Origin: Clostridia bacterium
Lineage (GTDB): Bacteria; Bacillota; Clostridia; Christensenellales; Pumilibacteraceae
Assembly (NCBI GenBank): GCA_017623435.1
Contig: JAGAPD010000011.1
Location: 1-51,952 of the forward strand
Length of the DNA stretch: 51,952 nt
Direction of reading: 5' to 3'
A program made the translations under genes and the position numbers. Below, in pieces: positions 41,332 through 48,886 of the stretch (position 1 is the stretch's first letter; every line of letters starts with the position of its first letter). Below the pieces are notes generated by a model that saw nothing but the letters and a program-made list of their open reading frames with translations, had not been told where the DNA came from and ran no database searches.

Positions 41332-42720
41332 TTAATCAATTATACTCTCTTTTTGCTCTTTTGGCGGTTTTGAGAATTTACCCATGTATCCGTACTTATT
41401 CTTGTTTGCAAAAATGAACGCCGTAGTTAAAATAAAGGACGACACTTCTGCAACGATTATCGCAAGCCATACTCCGTCGAGCATAAAAATTTGCGGAAGA
41501 ATAATGATTGCCGCGCATTGAAATACGAGCGTTCGCAAAAAGGAAATGATTGCCGACACAAGTCCGTTATTGAGCGCCGTGAAAAATCCCGAGCCGAATA
41601 TGCAAAATCCGCAAATAAGGAAATGAATAGAATGTATTTGCATTCCCCTAACCGTCATTGCCAAAAGTTCAGCGTCGTAGCCTACGAAAATAGCGCAAAG
41701 CGGCCAAGCAAGTAGTTCCGCGCTCACGGTCATCAAAACTCCCGTAACGCCCAAAATCGCAACGCTCCTACCGAAAACTCCGCTAAGCTCCTTGCGGTTA
41801 TCTGCGCCGTAGTTGTAACCCACGATAGGCGCGCAACCTATCGAGTAACCTATAACTATCGCTACGAAAATAAAGCCGATATACATTATCGCGCCGTACG
41901 CCGCAAGCCCGTTTTCGCCAGCAAGTCGCATAAGCTGATAGTTATACAAAATGGTTACGATTGACGAAGAAATATTACTCATAAGCTCGGACGAGCCGTT
42001 CGTGCAGGTTTTAAGGAAAACTTTGCCGTAAAACTGCGTTTTGCCCAGCTTTAAGATGGACGAATTTTTACGCGCGAAATAAACGACGGGCACGAGTCCG
42101 CCTACCACCTGACTCATAGCAGTCGCAACAGCCGCTCCCACTAATCCCCAGCCCAAAACGCCCACGAACAAAGCGTCCAGCACCATATTCGTCACTCCAG
42201 CCAGTACGATTACGAACAAGCCAAGCTTGGGTTTTTCCGCCGTCACGAAAAAGCTTTGGAAAACGTTTTGGAGCATAAAGAACGGGAGCGCAATAAGGTT
42301 GATATTGCCGTACAGCACGCAGTAGCCAAGCATTTCTCCACTCGCGCCCAGTAGCGCGGACATCTGGGGCATAAAGATAATTCCCACCGCTCCCAGCACG
42401 ATACCTAAAACCACGGTAACGTAAACGAGCATAGAAAAATATCTATTCGCAAGCTCGGGCTTTTTCTCGCCCAGCGTTTTGGCAACGATCGCCGTTCCGC
42501 CCGTTCCTATCATAAATCCCACCGCGCCCATTACCATAAGCACGGGGAAAATAAGGTTTATCGCCGCAAAGGGCGTTTTCCCTGCAAAGTTAGATACGAA
42601 AATACCGTCCACTATTCCGTAAATGGACGTAAATACCATCATTATTATCGACGGGTAAACGAATTTAAGCAATCGACCTACCGTAAAGTGGTCGCTAAGT
42701 TTTATAGCATTCTTACTCAT
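41332..42720 (-). CDS. MATE family multidrug exporter
   Basis: The 462-residue polytopic protein has twelve hydrophobic helices in two similar halves, as in MATE Na+/H+-coupled drug exporters of the DinF/NorM type. Typical parts are the first helix FVYPSIIMMVFTSIYGIVDG, GTGGTAIVAKTLGEKK, and the second-half GCAPIVGYNYGADNRKE. The substrate cannot be deduced. The ATG at 42720 has no Shine-Dalgarno, and the predicted transcription start lies only 2-3 nt upstream, so the mRNA may be leaderless. It is a single-gene unit. Confidence 0.93.
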   Translation of the reverse strand: MSKNAIKLSDHFTVGRLLKFVYPSIIMMVFTSIYGIVDGIFVSNFAGKTPFAAINLIFPVLMVMGAVGFMIGTGGTAIVAKTLGEKKPELANRYFSMLVYVTVVLGIVLGAVGIIFMPQMSALLGASGEMLGYCVLYGNINLIALPFFMLQNVFQSFFVTAEKPKLGLFVIVLAGVTNMVLDALFVGVLGWGLVGAAVATAMSQVVGGLVPVVYFARKNSSILKLGKTQFYGKVFLKTCTNGSSELMSNISSSIVTILYNYQLMRLAGENGLAAYGAIMYIGFIFVAIVIGYSIGCAPIVGYNYGADNRKELSGVFGRSVAILGVTGVLMTVSAELLAWPLCAIFVGYDAELLAMTVRGMQIHSIHFLICGFCIFGSGFFTALNNGLVSAIISFLRTLVFQCAAIIILPQIFMLDGVWLAIIVAEVSSFILTTAFIFANKNKYGYMGKFSKPPKEQKESIID

Positions 42721-42729
42721 ACGCGTAGA

Positions 42730-42758
42730 AGTATAAACTAATATAATTTTATTGTCAA
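42730..42758 (-). promoter_or_regulatory. sigma-A promoter of the MATE gene, implying a near-leaderless mRNA
   Basis: TTGACA (42753-42758), 17 bp, TATACT (42730-42735). Only nine bases separate the -10 box from the ATG. Confidence 0.8.
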
Positions 42759-42759
42759 C

Positions 42760-42790
42760 AAAAAAGAGCCCCTAACGTAAGGAACTCTTT
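42760..42790 (-). terminator. rho-independent terminator after the TIR gene
   Basis: An 11-bp stem (42763-42773 with 42780-42790) includes two G-U pairs that exist only in the minus-strand RNA. It is followed by a U run that directly precedes the MATE promoter -35 box. Confidence 0.8.
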
Positions 42791-42831
42791 TATTGTTTAG
42801 ATAATTACATCAAAAATAGTAAGACTTATCA

Positions 42832-45279
42832 TTACAAATAAACCCACATGGCTGGACGAATACCAAGTCTAGCATTTTGATTCATTGTTGATATATCCCC
42901 ACTAGATGTCACAAACGCTACTTCGTTTTTAGATTTATAATTAGGATCGCGCAGCCACCAATGAGTACACTCACCTGGAAAAAAATAGTTCTTCTTTGCA
43001 TAATCAGTGATCGCACATTCTTTCGTTATGTTATTGCTAAAGTATAAATTTGCTTCTTTAGAATCTAACAAAAATATCTTTTCTGTACTATAATAATTTT
43101 CATGGTCTCTGCCTGTATCAATAATCATTTTTTTCTCATAATCATAAAAAGCATCATTCAAAAAATCATTATTTAACCAGTCCCGAATAGAACTATTTGC
43201 CCAATATACTTTTTCTTTAGAAATTAAATTATATGGTTTACTTTCAATCGCAAATTTACTTATTAAAAGTACCCTATCAGTATTCTTCTTTATAACAATC
43301 CACATAATTTCTTCCTTTAATGTGTTTATATTATTTTGCTCATATCTTCCAAATTCAATTTCATCTCCAATCCAAGAGTTTTGTAATTTAATTTTTAAAT
43401 TTTTTTCAAACAACTCTATTTCTTCCTCGTATTTTATCCTTTTTATAACATTAACCAATAAAACCAAACAAAACGTTGTTACTATAGTAACCACGCTAAT
43501 TATTGACCATATTTTTATTTTAAAATTTCTTATTCTTTTTGCTTTTTCTAAACATTCCTTTGCTAATTCATTAGAATCCTTATAATCAAAAATGCTTGAA
43601 AACAATCTAGCCGCTTCTTTATAACTGCCTTCCGTCTGCTTTTTAATTATAGTTCCTTTAGCCTGCAAATAAATCCCTTCTTTTCGAGCAAGTTCAATTT
43701 CTTTCGCGGTTTCCGCTTTTTCTAAACATTCCTTTGCTAATTCGCTAGAATCCTTATAATCAAAAATGCTTGAAAACAATCTAGCCGCTTCTTTATAACT
43801 TTCTTCTGTTTGTCTTTTTATTATAATTCCTTTAGCTCGCAAATATATTTCTTCTTTTCGAGCAAGTTCCGCTTTCTCCCAACATACTTTTCCTAATTCG
43901 CTAGAATCCTTATAGTCTTTTATACTCTCAAATAATACTCTTGCTTCTATATATTGGTCTGGTGTACATGTATGTTTTTGTATTATTTTTAACGCGTTTT
44001 GATATATATGTTCTTTTCTCTCTAATTCCGCTTTTTGATAGGCTTTTTCATTTCGATCATTTATGCATTCTATACACTCAATAAGTTTATGTTTTAACGA
44101 ATCGTTTGCAAATCTTAATGCCTTTTGATAATTGCCATTATCATCAAATGGTTTATCGCAATCTTTTAATTCATCTTGAATTCTAACATTAAGTTCAGCC
44201 ATTAATTTTCCTAGATATGCCTGCGCATTTTCTGGATCTAAATCTAGAACTTTCTCACAATATTCGTCAGCGCTATCCCAATCTTTATCTTCAAGAAATA
44301 AAAAAGCACGACGTAAAAGTGGTGTTACGTTTGTAAAAGCTTGTTGAACAACTGTTTCTTTACTGCTTGCAACTGGTTTTTGCTCATCTTTTTTTACAAT
44401 TTTTCCAATTCCTCTTACAAGATCGTTAATGAAACCAATCTTTGACATATCTTGCGCTTGAAGATGTGCAAAATCATCAGGTAGTTCATATGCGTCCATA
44501 TCACGATAACAAGGAATAAGCGCTTTGCTCCTATCTTTTTTAATAATTTTTAAAAATCTAGACCACTCATTTTTCACCCAAATAGCGTTAAAATATTCCG
44601 GTTTTGTTCCAATCGCTAGCATAACTTTTGCAGAATTTAATGCAGCAAAAATAATCGGCTCGTATGCTGAACCTAACTTTCCTTCAAGCGTTATGGCCGA
44701 ATAAAACACTCTAAATCCTTCTCTTGTCAATTGATAGTAAATATCATTAGCAATTACGCTGTCAATAGTTCTATTTCCGTTATTGTCTGTTTCTTTATAA
44801 CAAATAAAAACGTCGTATTTATCTTCCTTTCTTGCAAGATCTAAAATATCTTTTTGTATTCTATCTATTTCTTTTGCTTGCTCCTCATAAATAACACGCT
44901 GACTAATATCTGCATTTTCAATCGCTAACTTATAGTCAGCATCTGCTATAATAGAATCATAAGATGCTCTATGACAAGTTGGTACTTTCTTTAATGTTAA
45001 TGGATCATCAACGTATTCAATACCATACTTACAAAGAATCAATCCCCAATATGCTTCCGACTGAGTATCATCCACTTGAATTATTTTTTCATACAGTTTT
45101 TCCGCTTTATCAAACTCACTTTTAATACGCAAAGCATTTGCACGATTATATACGTTTTGCAAATTTTCATCCATTACTTTAGGGACAGTTTGTTTCGTGC
45201 CACAATATTCACATTCTACAATAGTATTTCCCTCAACATTAAGATCCCCACCACACATTTTGCATTTAAATAACGCCAT
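42832..45279 (-). CDS. zinc-ribbon / TPR / TIR / transmembrane / DUF6273 protein
   Basis: The 815-residue protein is a probable TIR effector. In order: an N-terminal zinc ribbon (Cys6, Cys9, Cys23, Cys26), a TPR-like hairpin (about 42-80), a TIR domain (about 154-290; YDVFICYKE, GFRVFYSAITLEGKLGSAYEPII), TPR/Sel1-like helices (about 320-580), one membrane helix (about 588-612) and a C-terminal DUF6273 domain (about 655-815; CTHWWLRDPN, LGIRPAMWV). Glu207 in YEPII aligns with the catalytic Glu of NAD-cleaving TIRs such as SARM1, so NADase activity is plausible but unproven. TIR would be cytoplasmic and DUF6273 outside. It is the last gene of a three-gene operon with an SPFH protein and has an AT-rich composition. 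Confidence 0.85.
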   Translation of the reverse strand: MALFKCKMCGGDLNVEGNTIVECEYCGTKQTVPKVMDENLQNVYNRANALRIKSEFDKAEKLYEKIIQVDDTQSEAYWGLILCKYGIEYVDDPLTLKKVPTCHRASYDSIIADADYKLAIENADISQRVIYEEQAKEIDRIQKDILDLARKEDKYDVFICYKETDNNGNRTIDSVIANDIYYQLTREGFRVFYSAITLEGKLGSAYEPIIFAALNSAKVMLAIGTKPEYFNAIWVKNEWSRFLKIIKKDRSKALIPCYRDMDAYELPDDFAHLQAQDMSKIGFINDLVRGIGKIVKKDEQKPVASSKETVVQQAFTNVTPLLRRAFLFLEDKDWDSADEYCEKVLDLDPENAQAYLGKLMAELNVRIQDELKDCDKPFDDNGNYQKALRFANDSLKHKLIECIECINDRNEKAYQKAELERKEHIYQNALKIIQKHTCTPDQYIEARVLFESIKDYKDSSELGKVCWEKAELARKEEIYLRAKGIIIKRQTEESYKEAARLFSSIFDYKDSSELAKECLEKAETAKEIELARKEGIYLQAKGTIIKKQTEGSYKEAARLFSSIFDYKDSNELAKECLEKAKRIRNFKIKIWSIISVVTIVTTFCLVLLVNVIKRIKYEEEIELFEKNLKIKLQNSWIGDEIEFGRYEQNNINTLKEEIMWIVIKKNTDRVLLISKFAIESKPYNLISKEKVYWANSSIRDWLNNDFLNDAFYDYEKKMIIDTGRDHENYYSTEKIFLLDSKEANLYFSNNITKECAITDYAKKNYFFPGECTHWWLRDPNYKSKNEVAFVTSSGDISTMNQNARLGIRPAMWVYL
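43540..43863 (-). repeat. 174-bp direct repeat inside the TIR gene
   Basis: Two adjacent units (43690-43863 and 43540-43689) encode nearly the same 58-residue helical module (ARKEEIYLRAKGIIIK ... LFSSIFDYKDSSELAKECLE). DNA identity is very high over long runs including synonymous sites, pointing to a recent duplication. A more diverged third copy lies at about 43890-44000. Confidence 0.85.
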
Positions 45280-45311
45280 TTTAATTCTCCATTAATCAAA
45301 CACTAAATGAA

Positions 45312-46016
45312 CTATTTTAATAATTTGCATTTTTTGTTTCTTTCTTCAAGTAAAACAATTAATTCTTTTGACAGCACTAAAATGTTCTCTATTTCTCTAT
45401 TTTTTACCGCATTAGAAAAATCAGTAAATTTTATAGAAATTTTATTTTCATCTTCAGCCAACTCAACATTACTTATTGGATCGGAATATCGTATGGTTTC
45501 GTAAACTTTTTTACATACTTCTTTTATCTCATCAGATTCTACGCTCATTACAAGAGCATCTGCATCTATAGTTAATGCTTTAATAAAAACAGTTTGCGTT
45601 TTTACTTTCACATCAATTTCAGCAACAACCTCCGCAACTGTTGAGGCTTTCACGCAAGCGATTATGAAATATCCTGCAATAAGAATACAAACGATAGCAC
45701 CCAACCACGCAGGCAAAACGGGAAATATCATAAACGCAAGCCCAACGATTACGGAAAAGATAATCGCAGTATATCCCGTTTGTAATAACGGAATATTCAA
45801 GAAAGTTTTTTCGTTGCTATCGTCTTTAACAAACTTATACGCCGTAATAAGTTCAGCAACAAACGATATTACGATTAGTGCATACGCTATCCAAAAAACA
45901 GCTTTGTCAAAACGAGTTACGCCAAATACTTCGTTAGGTATTAAAAACGTAACTGCATTGAAAAGTACGAACGCAACTATCCAAGTAATACCAAAATACT
46001 TAAAATTCTTTTTCAT
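45312..46016 (-). CDS. four-helix membrane protein of the SPFH-TIR operon
   Basis: I do not recognise a named family. The 234-residue protein has four hydrophobic helices (about 8-28, 36-60, 78-100 and 103-125) and then a soluble domain (about 130-234) of mixed strands and helices with high Asp/Glu/Lys content (VFIKALTIDADALVMSVESDEIKEV). The soluble part should face the cytoplasm. It starts 9 bp after the SPFH gene and ends 32 bp before the TIR gene, so it is surely co-transcribed, and is a candidate membrane partner of both. Confidence 0.75.
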   Translation of the reverse strand: MKKNFKYFGITWIVAFVLFNAVTFLIPNEVFGVTRFDKAVFWIAYALIVISFVAELITAYKFVKDDSNEKTFLNIPLLQTGYTAIIFSVIVGLAFMIFPVLPAWLGAIVCILIAGYFIIACVKASTVAEVVAEIDVKVKTQTVFIKALTIDADALVMSVESDEIKEVCKKVYETIRYSDPISNVELAEDENKISIKFTDFSNAVKNREIENILVLSKELIVLLEERNKKCKLLK

Positions 46017-46025
46017 TTTTCCTCC

Positions 46026-47408
46026 TTATAATTTTTCGCCACATTCAAGGCAGTATTTTCCACCTTTCGTGTCCGCTCCACACTTCGGACAAACGGTTAC
46101 AAACTTAAATCCACATTCAGGACAAAATTTTCCTTTTACAACGGTTTTTCCACATTGGGAACATACTATCATTTCGTTTGCAAGCACCTTTTCGCCACAT
46201 TCAAGGCAAAATTTTGCATTCTTAGGAAGTTTTGCGCCACACTTTGAACATTTTTCAACATCATTTTCAACGACTGTTGTATTGTTAATTCCCTTAAACA
46301 TTTCTCCTAATTGAGGAGCAACAACGCCCACGGCTGCCATACCAACGCCAAGACCAAGCATTTCTCCTGCAACACCGCCACCACCGCCACTTATGTTCAT
46401 TTTACCAATACCCTCAGCATATGCTTTCTGAACGTCAGCAGCAAGAACATCTCTTTGTGTATATCCTTTTGCAGCCATAACTTCCGCTTCAGCTACACCT
46501 GTCATTTTTGTTTTCTGCGCTTCGACCTGAGCATGTATAATATCTCGTTCAGCTTCTCGTCTTGCTATTTCTATAGCGGTAGTTTCTTTTTCTAGAACAG
46601 CTTTTCTTTCCGCTGTTATTATGTCCGCTTCCGCCTCAGCATGAGCAGTCTTTACGAGTGCTTCTGCTTGAATCATTTTTGTTTGAAAAGAAATTGTTTG
46701 TAATTCACGAAGTCTACGCAAGTTAGGATCATTCTCTGGAAGTACTACTGTAGTAATATAAAATTGAGGAATTGTTAAACCATACTCCTCAAAACCTGAG
46801 ATAATATTTTTTCGCAAAACTTCTGAAAGTGCTTCCAAATTTTCATCTATTTCTAAAATATTTATATTTTGTTCCTTTATCGAACTAGGAAGATGTGTTT
46901 TAACTGCATTTGAAATTAGAGGTCTAAAACTATTTTGAATTGACTTAGTGAATCCTACTCCCGCATCACCCCACGAAATACCTTTCATTGTACCAACAAG
47001 TTTCAATAGAAGCATTCTAGAGTTTGATACCGCCAAATTCATTTCACCACAAGCACCAATTTCAAACGGAATACCCATACTCGGCTCAATAAAACGTATT
47101 TTACTGTCCGTACCCCATTTAATTGCCATTTGAACGGTTTTATTAATAAAATACACTTCACAATGAAAAGGAGTATTTCCATCCGTTGTACGCTTTAAGA
47201 TTTTACCGAGTTTGGGAATATTTTGCGTTTCTAACGTGTAACGCCCTGCGCCGAATAAATCTAACGCTTGTCCGTTCATCATAAAAATCGCCTCTTGCGA
47301 TTCGTGAACGATAAGCTGTGTCAAAGAATTAAAATCTTCACACGGGTGTTTCCATACAAAGGTGGAATTATCGCCTTCATATTTTATGATTTCTGCTATT
47401 TGCCCCAT
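46026..47408 (-). CDS. SPFH-domain protein with C-terminal zinc ribbons (YdjI-like)
   Basis: The 460-residue protein belongs to the SPFH/Band 7 group typified by B. subtilis YdjI ('virion core protein-like'), which lacks an N-terminal membrane helix. The SPFH domain is about 20-235, followed by an Ala/Glu-rich coiled coil (about 240-335), a Gly-rich hinge (340-365) and three zinc ribbons (Cys387/390/401/404; Cys416/419/429/432; Cys440/443/453/456). Family members assemble on membranes and respond to envelope stress; partner proteins recruit them. The ATG has GGAGGA upstream, placed immediately after a terminator U run. Confidence 0.9.
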   Translation of the reverse strand: MGQIAEIIKYEGDNSTFVWKHPCEDFNSLTQLIVHESQEAIFMMNGQALDLFGAGRYTLETQNIPKLGKILKRTTDGNTPFHCEVYFINKTVQMAIKWGTDSKIRFIEPSMGIPFEIGACGEMNLAVSNSRMLLLKLVGTMKGISWGDAGVGFTKSIQNSFRPLISNAVKTHLPSSIKEQNINILEIDENLEALSEVLRKNIISGFEEYGLTIPQFYITTVVLPENDPNLRRLRELQTISFQTKMIQAEALVKTAHAEAEADIITAERKAVLEKETTAIEIARREAERDIIHAQVEAQKTKMTGVAEAEVMAAKGYTQRDVLAADVQKAYAEGIGKMNISGGGGGVAGEMLGLGVGMAAVGVVAPQLGEMFKGINNTTVVENDVEKCSKCGAKLPKNAKFCLECGEKVLANEMIVCSQCGKTVVKGKFCPECGFKFVTVCPKCGADTKGGKYCLECGEKL

Positions 47409-47419
47409 TGTATCCTCCT

Positions 47420-47454
47420 AAAAATAAAAAGTGCGCCTACCGAAGTAAACGCAC
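47420..47454 (-). terminator. terminator ending the leader RNA, abutting the SPFH ribosome binding site
   Basis: A 10-bp stem (47431-47440 with 47445-47454) is closed by a UUCG tetraloop, with two G-U pairs that form only in the minus-strand RNA. It is followed by UUUUUAUUUUU and then AGGAGG. It is one of the strongest terminators in the window. Confidence 0.9.
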
Positions 47455-47628
47455 AAAAAACGCAAACCCCGATAGTCGCCAAACCAACAGAAAAGCAAGA
47501 ACAAATCTACGCTATATCCAAAGGGAATTTGCATTTTTATCAAATTCATTATGGACATAGCATAAAAAGAATATAATTATCCCATTAGATAAAAATAGTC
47601 CTCGCTTTAATATTCAGTTGGTTTGGCA
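47455..47628 (-). ncRNA. structured leader RNA upstream of the SPFH-TIR operon (family unknown)
   Basis: The predicted RNA starts at about 47628 and folds as one long interrupted rod. Stem 1 is 47617-47627 with 47478-47488 (11 bp perfect). Stem 2 is 47598-47608 with 47492-47502 (11 bp, two to three G-U). Stem 3 is 47553-47563 with 47509-47519 (11 bp, G-U). The tip hairpin is 47541-47547 with 47525-47531 (7 bp). A 34-nt 5' bulge (47564-47597), which may hold a 5-bp hairpin, faces only 6 nt. After stem 1, CUAUCGGGG (47467-47475) can pair for 9 bp with 47437-47445 in the terminator. The rod resembles 6S RNA, but the short length and lopsided bubble fit poorly; a cis-acting riboswitch-like attenuator is at least as likely. 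Confidence 0.7.
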
Positions 47629-47634
47629 TTTTTA

Positions 47635-47663
47635 AGTATATCACACGTTGAAGTTTTTATCAA
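47635..47663 (-). promoter_or_regulatory. sigma-A-type promoter of the leader RNA and SPFH-TIR operon
   Basis: TTGATA (47658-47663), 17 bp, TATACT (47635-47640) with a TGA extension. The predicted start is at the very 5' base of stem 1 of the leader RNA, which supports both the promoter and the RNA. Confidence 0.8.
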
Positions 47664-47674
47664 GTATTTTGCGT

Positions 47675-47712
47675 AAAAAAAAGAAAACTTGACCTATTTA
47701 AGCCAAGTTTTC
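47675..47712 (-). terminator. rho-independent terminator after the DUF1292 gene
   Basis: A 9-bp stem (47683-47691 with 47704-47712, GAAAACTTG/CAAGTTTTC), possibly extended by two inner pairs, is followed on the minus strand by a U-rich run. It insulates the leader RNA promoter just downstream. Confidence 0.8.
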
Positions 47713-47757
47713 CTAACTTTTTAATTTAATTTTTTAGAAGAATATCAGTAGTTGATA

Positions 47758-48108
47758 TTACTCTTCGTCTTCGTCGTGGCAATGTCCGTCGCAGTCGTCG
47801 CAACCGCATCCACATTCGTGATCGGCTACTGCGCGCATAAACTCTTCAAATACAGCGTTAAGGACGTTTTCGTCCTCTACGTTCATAAATCTGTCGTTGC
47901 CGTCCTCTTCCTCTTCTACACGGAAGATAAGCACGTCGCCCTCTTCTACGCCTTCAAGCTCTTCTACGGGTTGCAAAAGCGCGTAAAAATCGCCCTCGTA
48001 CTCTACGACTGCAATTTCATAAAACTCGGTTGCGTTGTCGTCGTCATCGTAAAGGGTAACGATTTCTTCGCCGTCGATAATTTCTACGTTTTCAAATTTC
48101 TCTTTCAT
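47758..48108 (-). CDS. DUF1292 family protein (YrzB-like)
   Basis: A 116-residue, very acidic protein with the DUF1292 core IVTLYDDDDNATEFYEIAVVEYEGDFYALLQPVE...LIFRVEEEE. The C-terminal tail is rich in Cys, His, Asp and Gly (HECGCGCDDCDGHCHDEDEE) and could bind metal. Function is unknown; the family regularly follows ruvX in Firmicutes, as here (17-bp gap). It has an AAGGAG ribosome binding site. Confidence 0.9.
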   Translation of the reverse strand: MKEKFENVEIIDGEEIVTLYDDDDNATEFYEIAVVEYEGDFYALLQPVEELEGVEEGDVLIFRVEEEEDGNDRFMNVEDENVLNAVFEEFMRAVADHECGCGCDDCDGHCHDEDEE

Positions 48109-48125
48109 ATTATTGCTCCTTGAAT

Positions 48126-48545
48126 TTATTTCTTATTTTTATTCGCGTCGATATAGCTTTGCAAAATGAGTTGCGCCGCTATTCTGTCCACGATATTTTT
48201 TCTTTTATCTTTCTTTACGCCCACCGTTTGCATAATCTCTTCTGCCTCAACGGAAGTAAGACGCTCGTCAAAGTATTCCACCTTAATTCCCGAAACGCGT
48301 TCAAGCACTCTGCCAAAAGCGCGACTTTTGCCTGCGCGCTCACCCTCGCTACCGTCCATATTGAGCGGTAAGCCCACTACGATAAGCTGGGCGTTTTCTC
48401 TTTTGGCGATTTCGCAAACGCTATCGATATTCTTTTTCATACTAAGCGACTTCATAGTCGTAAGGGGCGAGGCGAGAATTTCCATCTCGTCGCAAACGCT
48501 TAGCCCTATTCTACTGTCGCCGTAATCTACGCCTAAAATTCTCAT
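48126..48545 (-). CDS. ruvX: RuvX/YqgF family RNase H-fold nuclease
   Basis: YqgF-family protein, a putative pre-16S rRNA nuclease or Holliday junction resolvase. The 139-residue protein starts MRILGVDYGDSRIGLSVCD with the first catalytic Asp, and has LIVVGLPLNMDGSEGERA and FDERLTSVEAEEIM. The N-terminal methionine is fixed by homology, yet no ribosome binding site precedes it. The -10 TATAAT lies six bases upstream, so transcription should start at the ATG itself. Confidence 0.95.
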   Translation of the reverse strand: MRILGVDYGDSRIGLSVCDEMEILASPLTTMKSLSMKKNIDSVCEIAKRENAQLIVVGLPLNMDGSEGERAGKSRAFGRVLERVSGIKVEYFDERLTSVEAEEIMQTVGVKKDKRKNIVDRIAAQLILQSYIDANKNKK

Positions 48546-48551
48546 ACGCTA

Positions 48552-48580
48552 ATTATATCATAATTTTGGCGTTTTGCAAA
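48552..48580 (-). promoter_or_regulatory. promoter of ruvX producing a leaderless mRNA
   Basis: TATAAT (48552-48557) with a TGA extension; -35 either TTTGCA at 17 bp (48575-48580) or TTGCAA at 16 bp (48574-48579). Exactly six bases separate the -10 from the ATG. Confidence 0.75.
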
Positions 48581-48599
48581 ACCTTTTACGCTCTTTTAC

Positions 48600-48631
48600 A
48601 AAAAATATAGCCGCAATTATCTGCGACTATA
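48600..48631 (-). terminator. rho-independent terminator after the small membrane protein gene
   Basis: A 10-bp stem (48606-48615 with 48622-48631) with one G-U pair in the minus-strand RNA has a 6-nt loop and is followed by six U. It isolates ruvX from the genes upstream. Confidence 0.8.
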
Positions 48632-48644
48632 CTCTTTTTTTTAA

Positions 48645-48809
48645 TCAGTTATGCTGATTTTCGCCACAAGTGCCCTCTTCTACGATACAGCACTTCATTT
48701 TCTCTGCCTTTTCCTTCGCGTCGTACGCCATTTTTCGTACTCTGGGGTTAGTCGCAAGCGCAACACCCGTCAGCATACCTACGGCAACACCGTAAATCCA
48801 GTCTTTCAT
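48645..48809 (-). CDS. small YtxH-like membrane protein
   Basis: A 54-residue protein with one helix (about 5-20, GVAVGMLTGVALATN) followed by a basic amphipathic stretch (RVRKMAYDAKEKAEKM) and a Cys-containing tail (KCCIVEEGTCGEN). The layout resembles YtxH-type small proteins. I use the ATG at 48809, 6 bases after AGGAGGTG; the longer frame reads through that site. Function unknown; may be co-transcribed with nifU or have its own unseen promoter. Confidence 0.7.
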   Translation of the reverse strand: MKDWIYGVAVGMLTGVALATNPRVRKMAYDAKEKAEKMKCCIVEEGTCGENQHN

Positions 48810-48886
48810 TTTTGCACCTCCTTTCCTTTTTAGTGTGCGCAAAAACGGACCATATATGTCGGGTTTATATAGGAAAAAAATAGAAT

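Noticed and set aside
47420..47628. Calling the leader RNA a confirmed 6S RNA (ssrS)
   Set aside because: The rod shape and start at the closing stem fit, but the folded part is only about 150 nt, the internal loop is strongly asymmetric (34 versus 6 nt) and I cannot match conserved 6S sequence. An adjacent antiterminator-like pairing favours a cis role.
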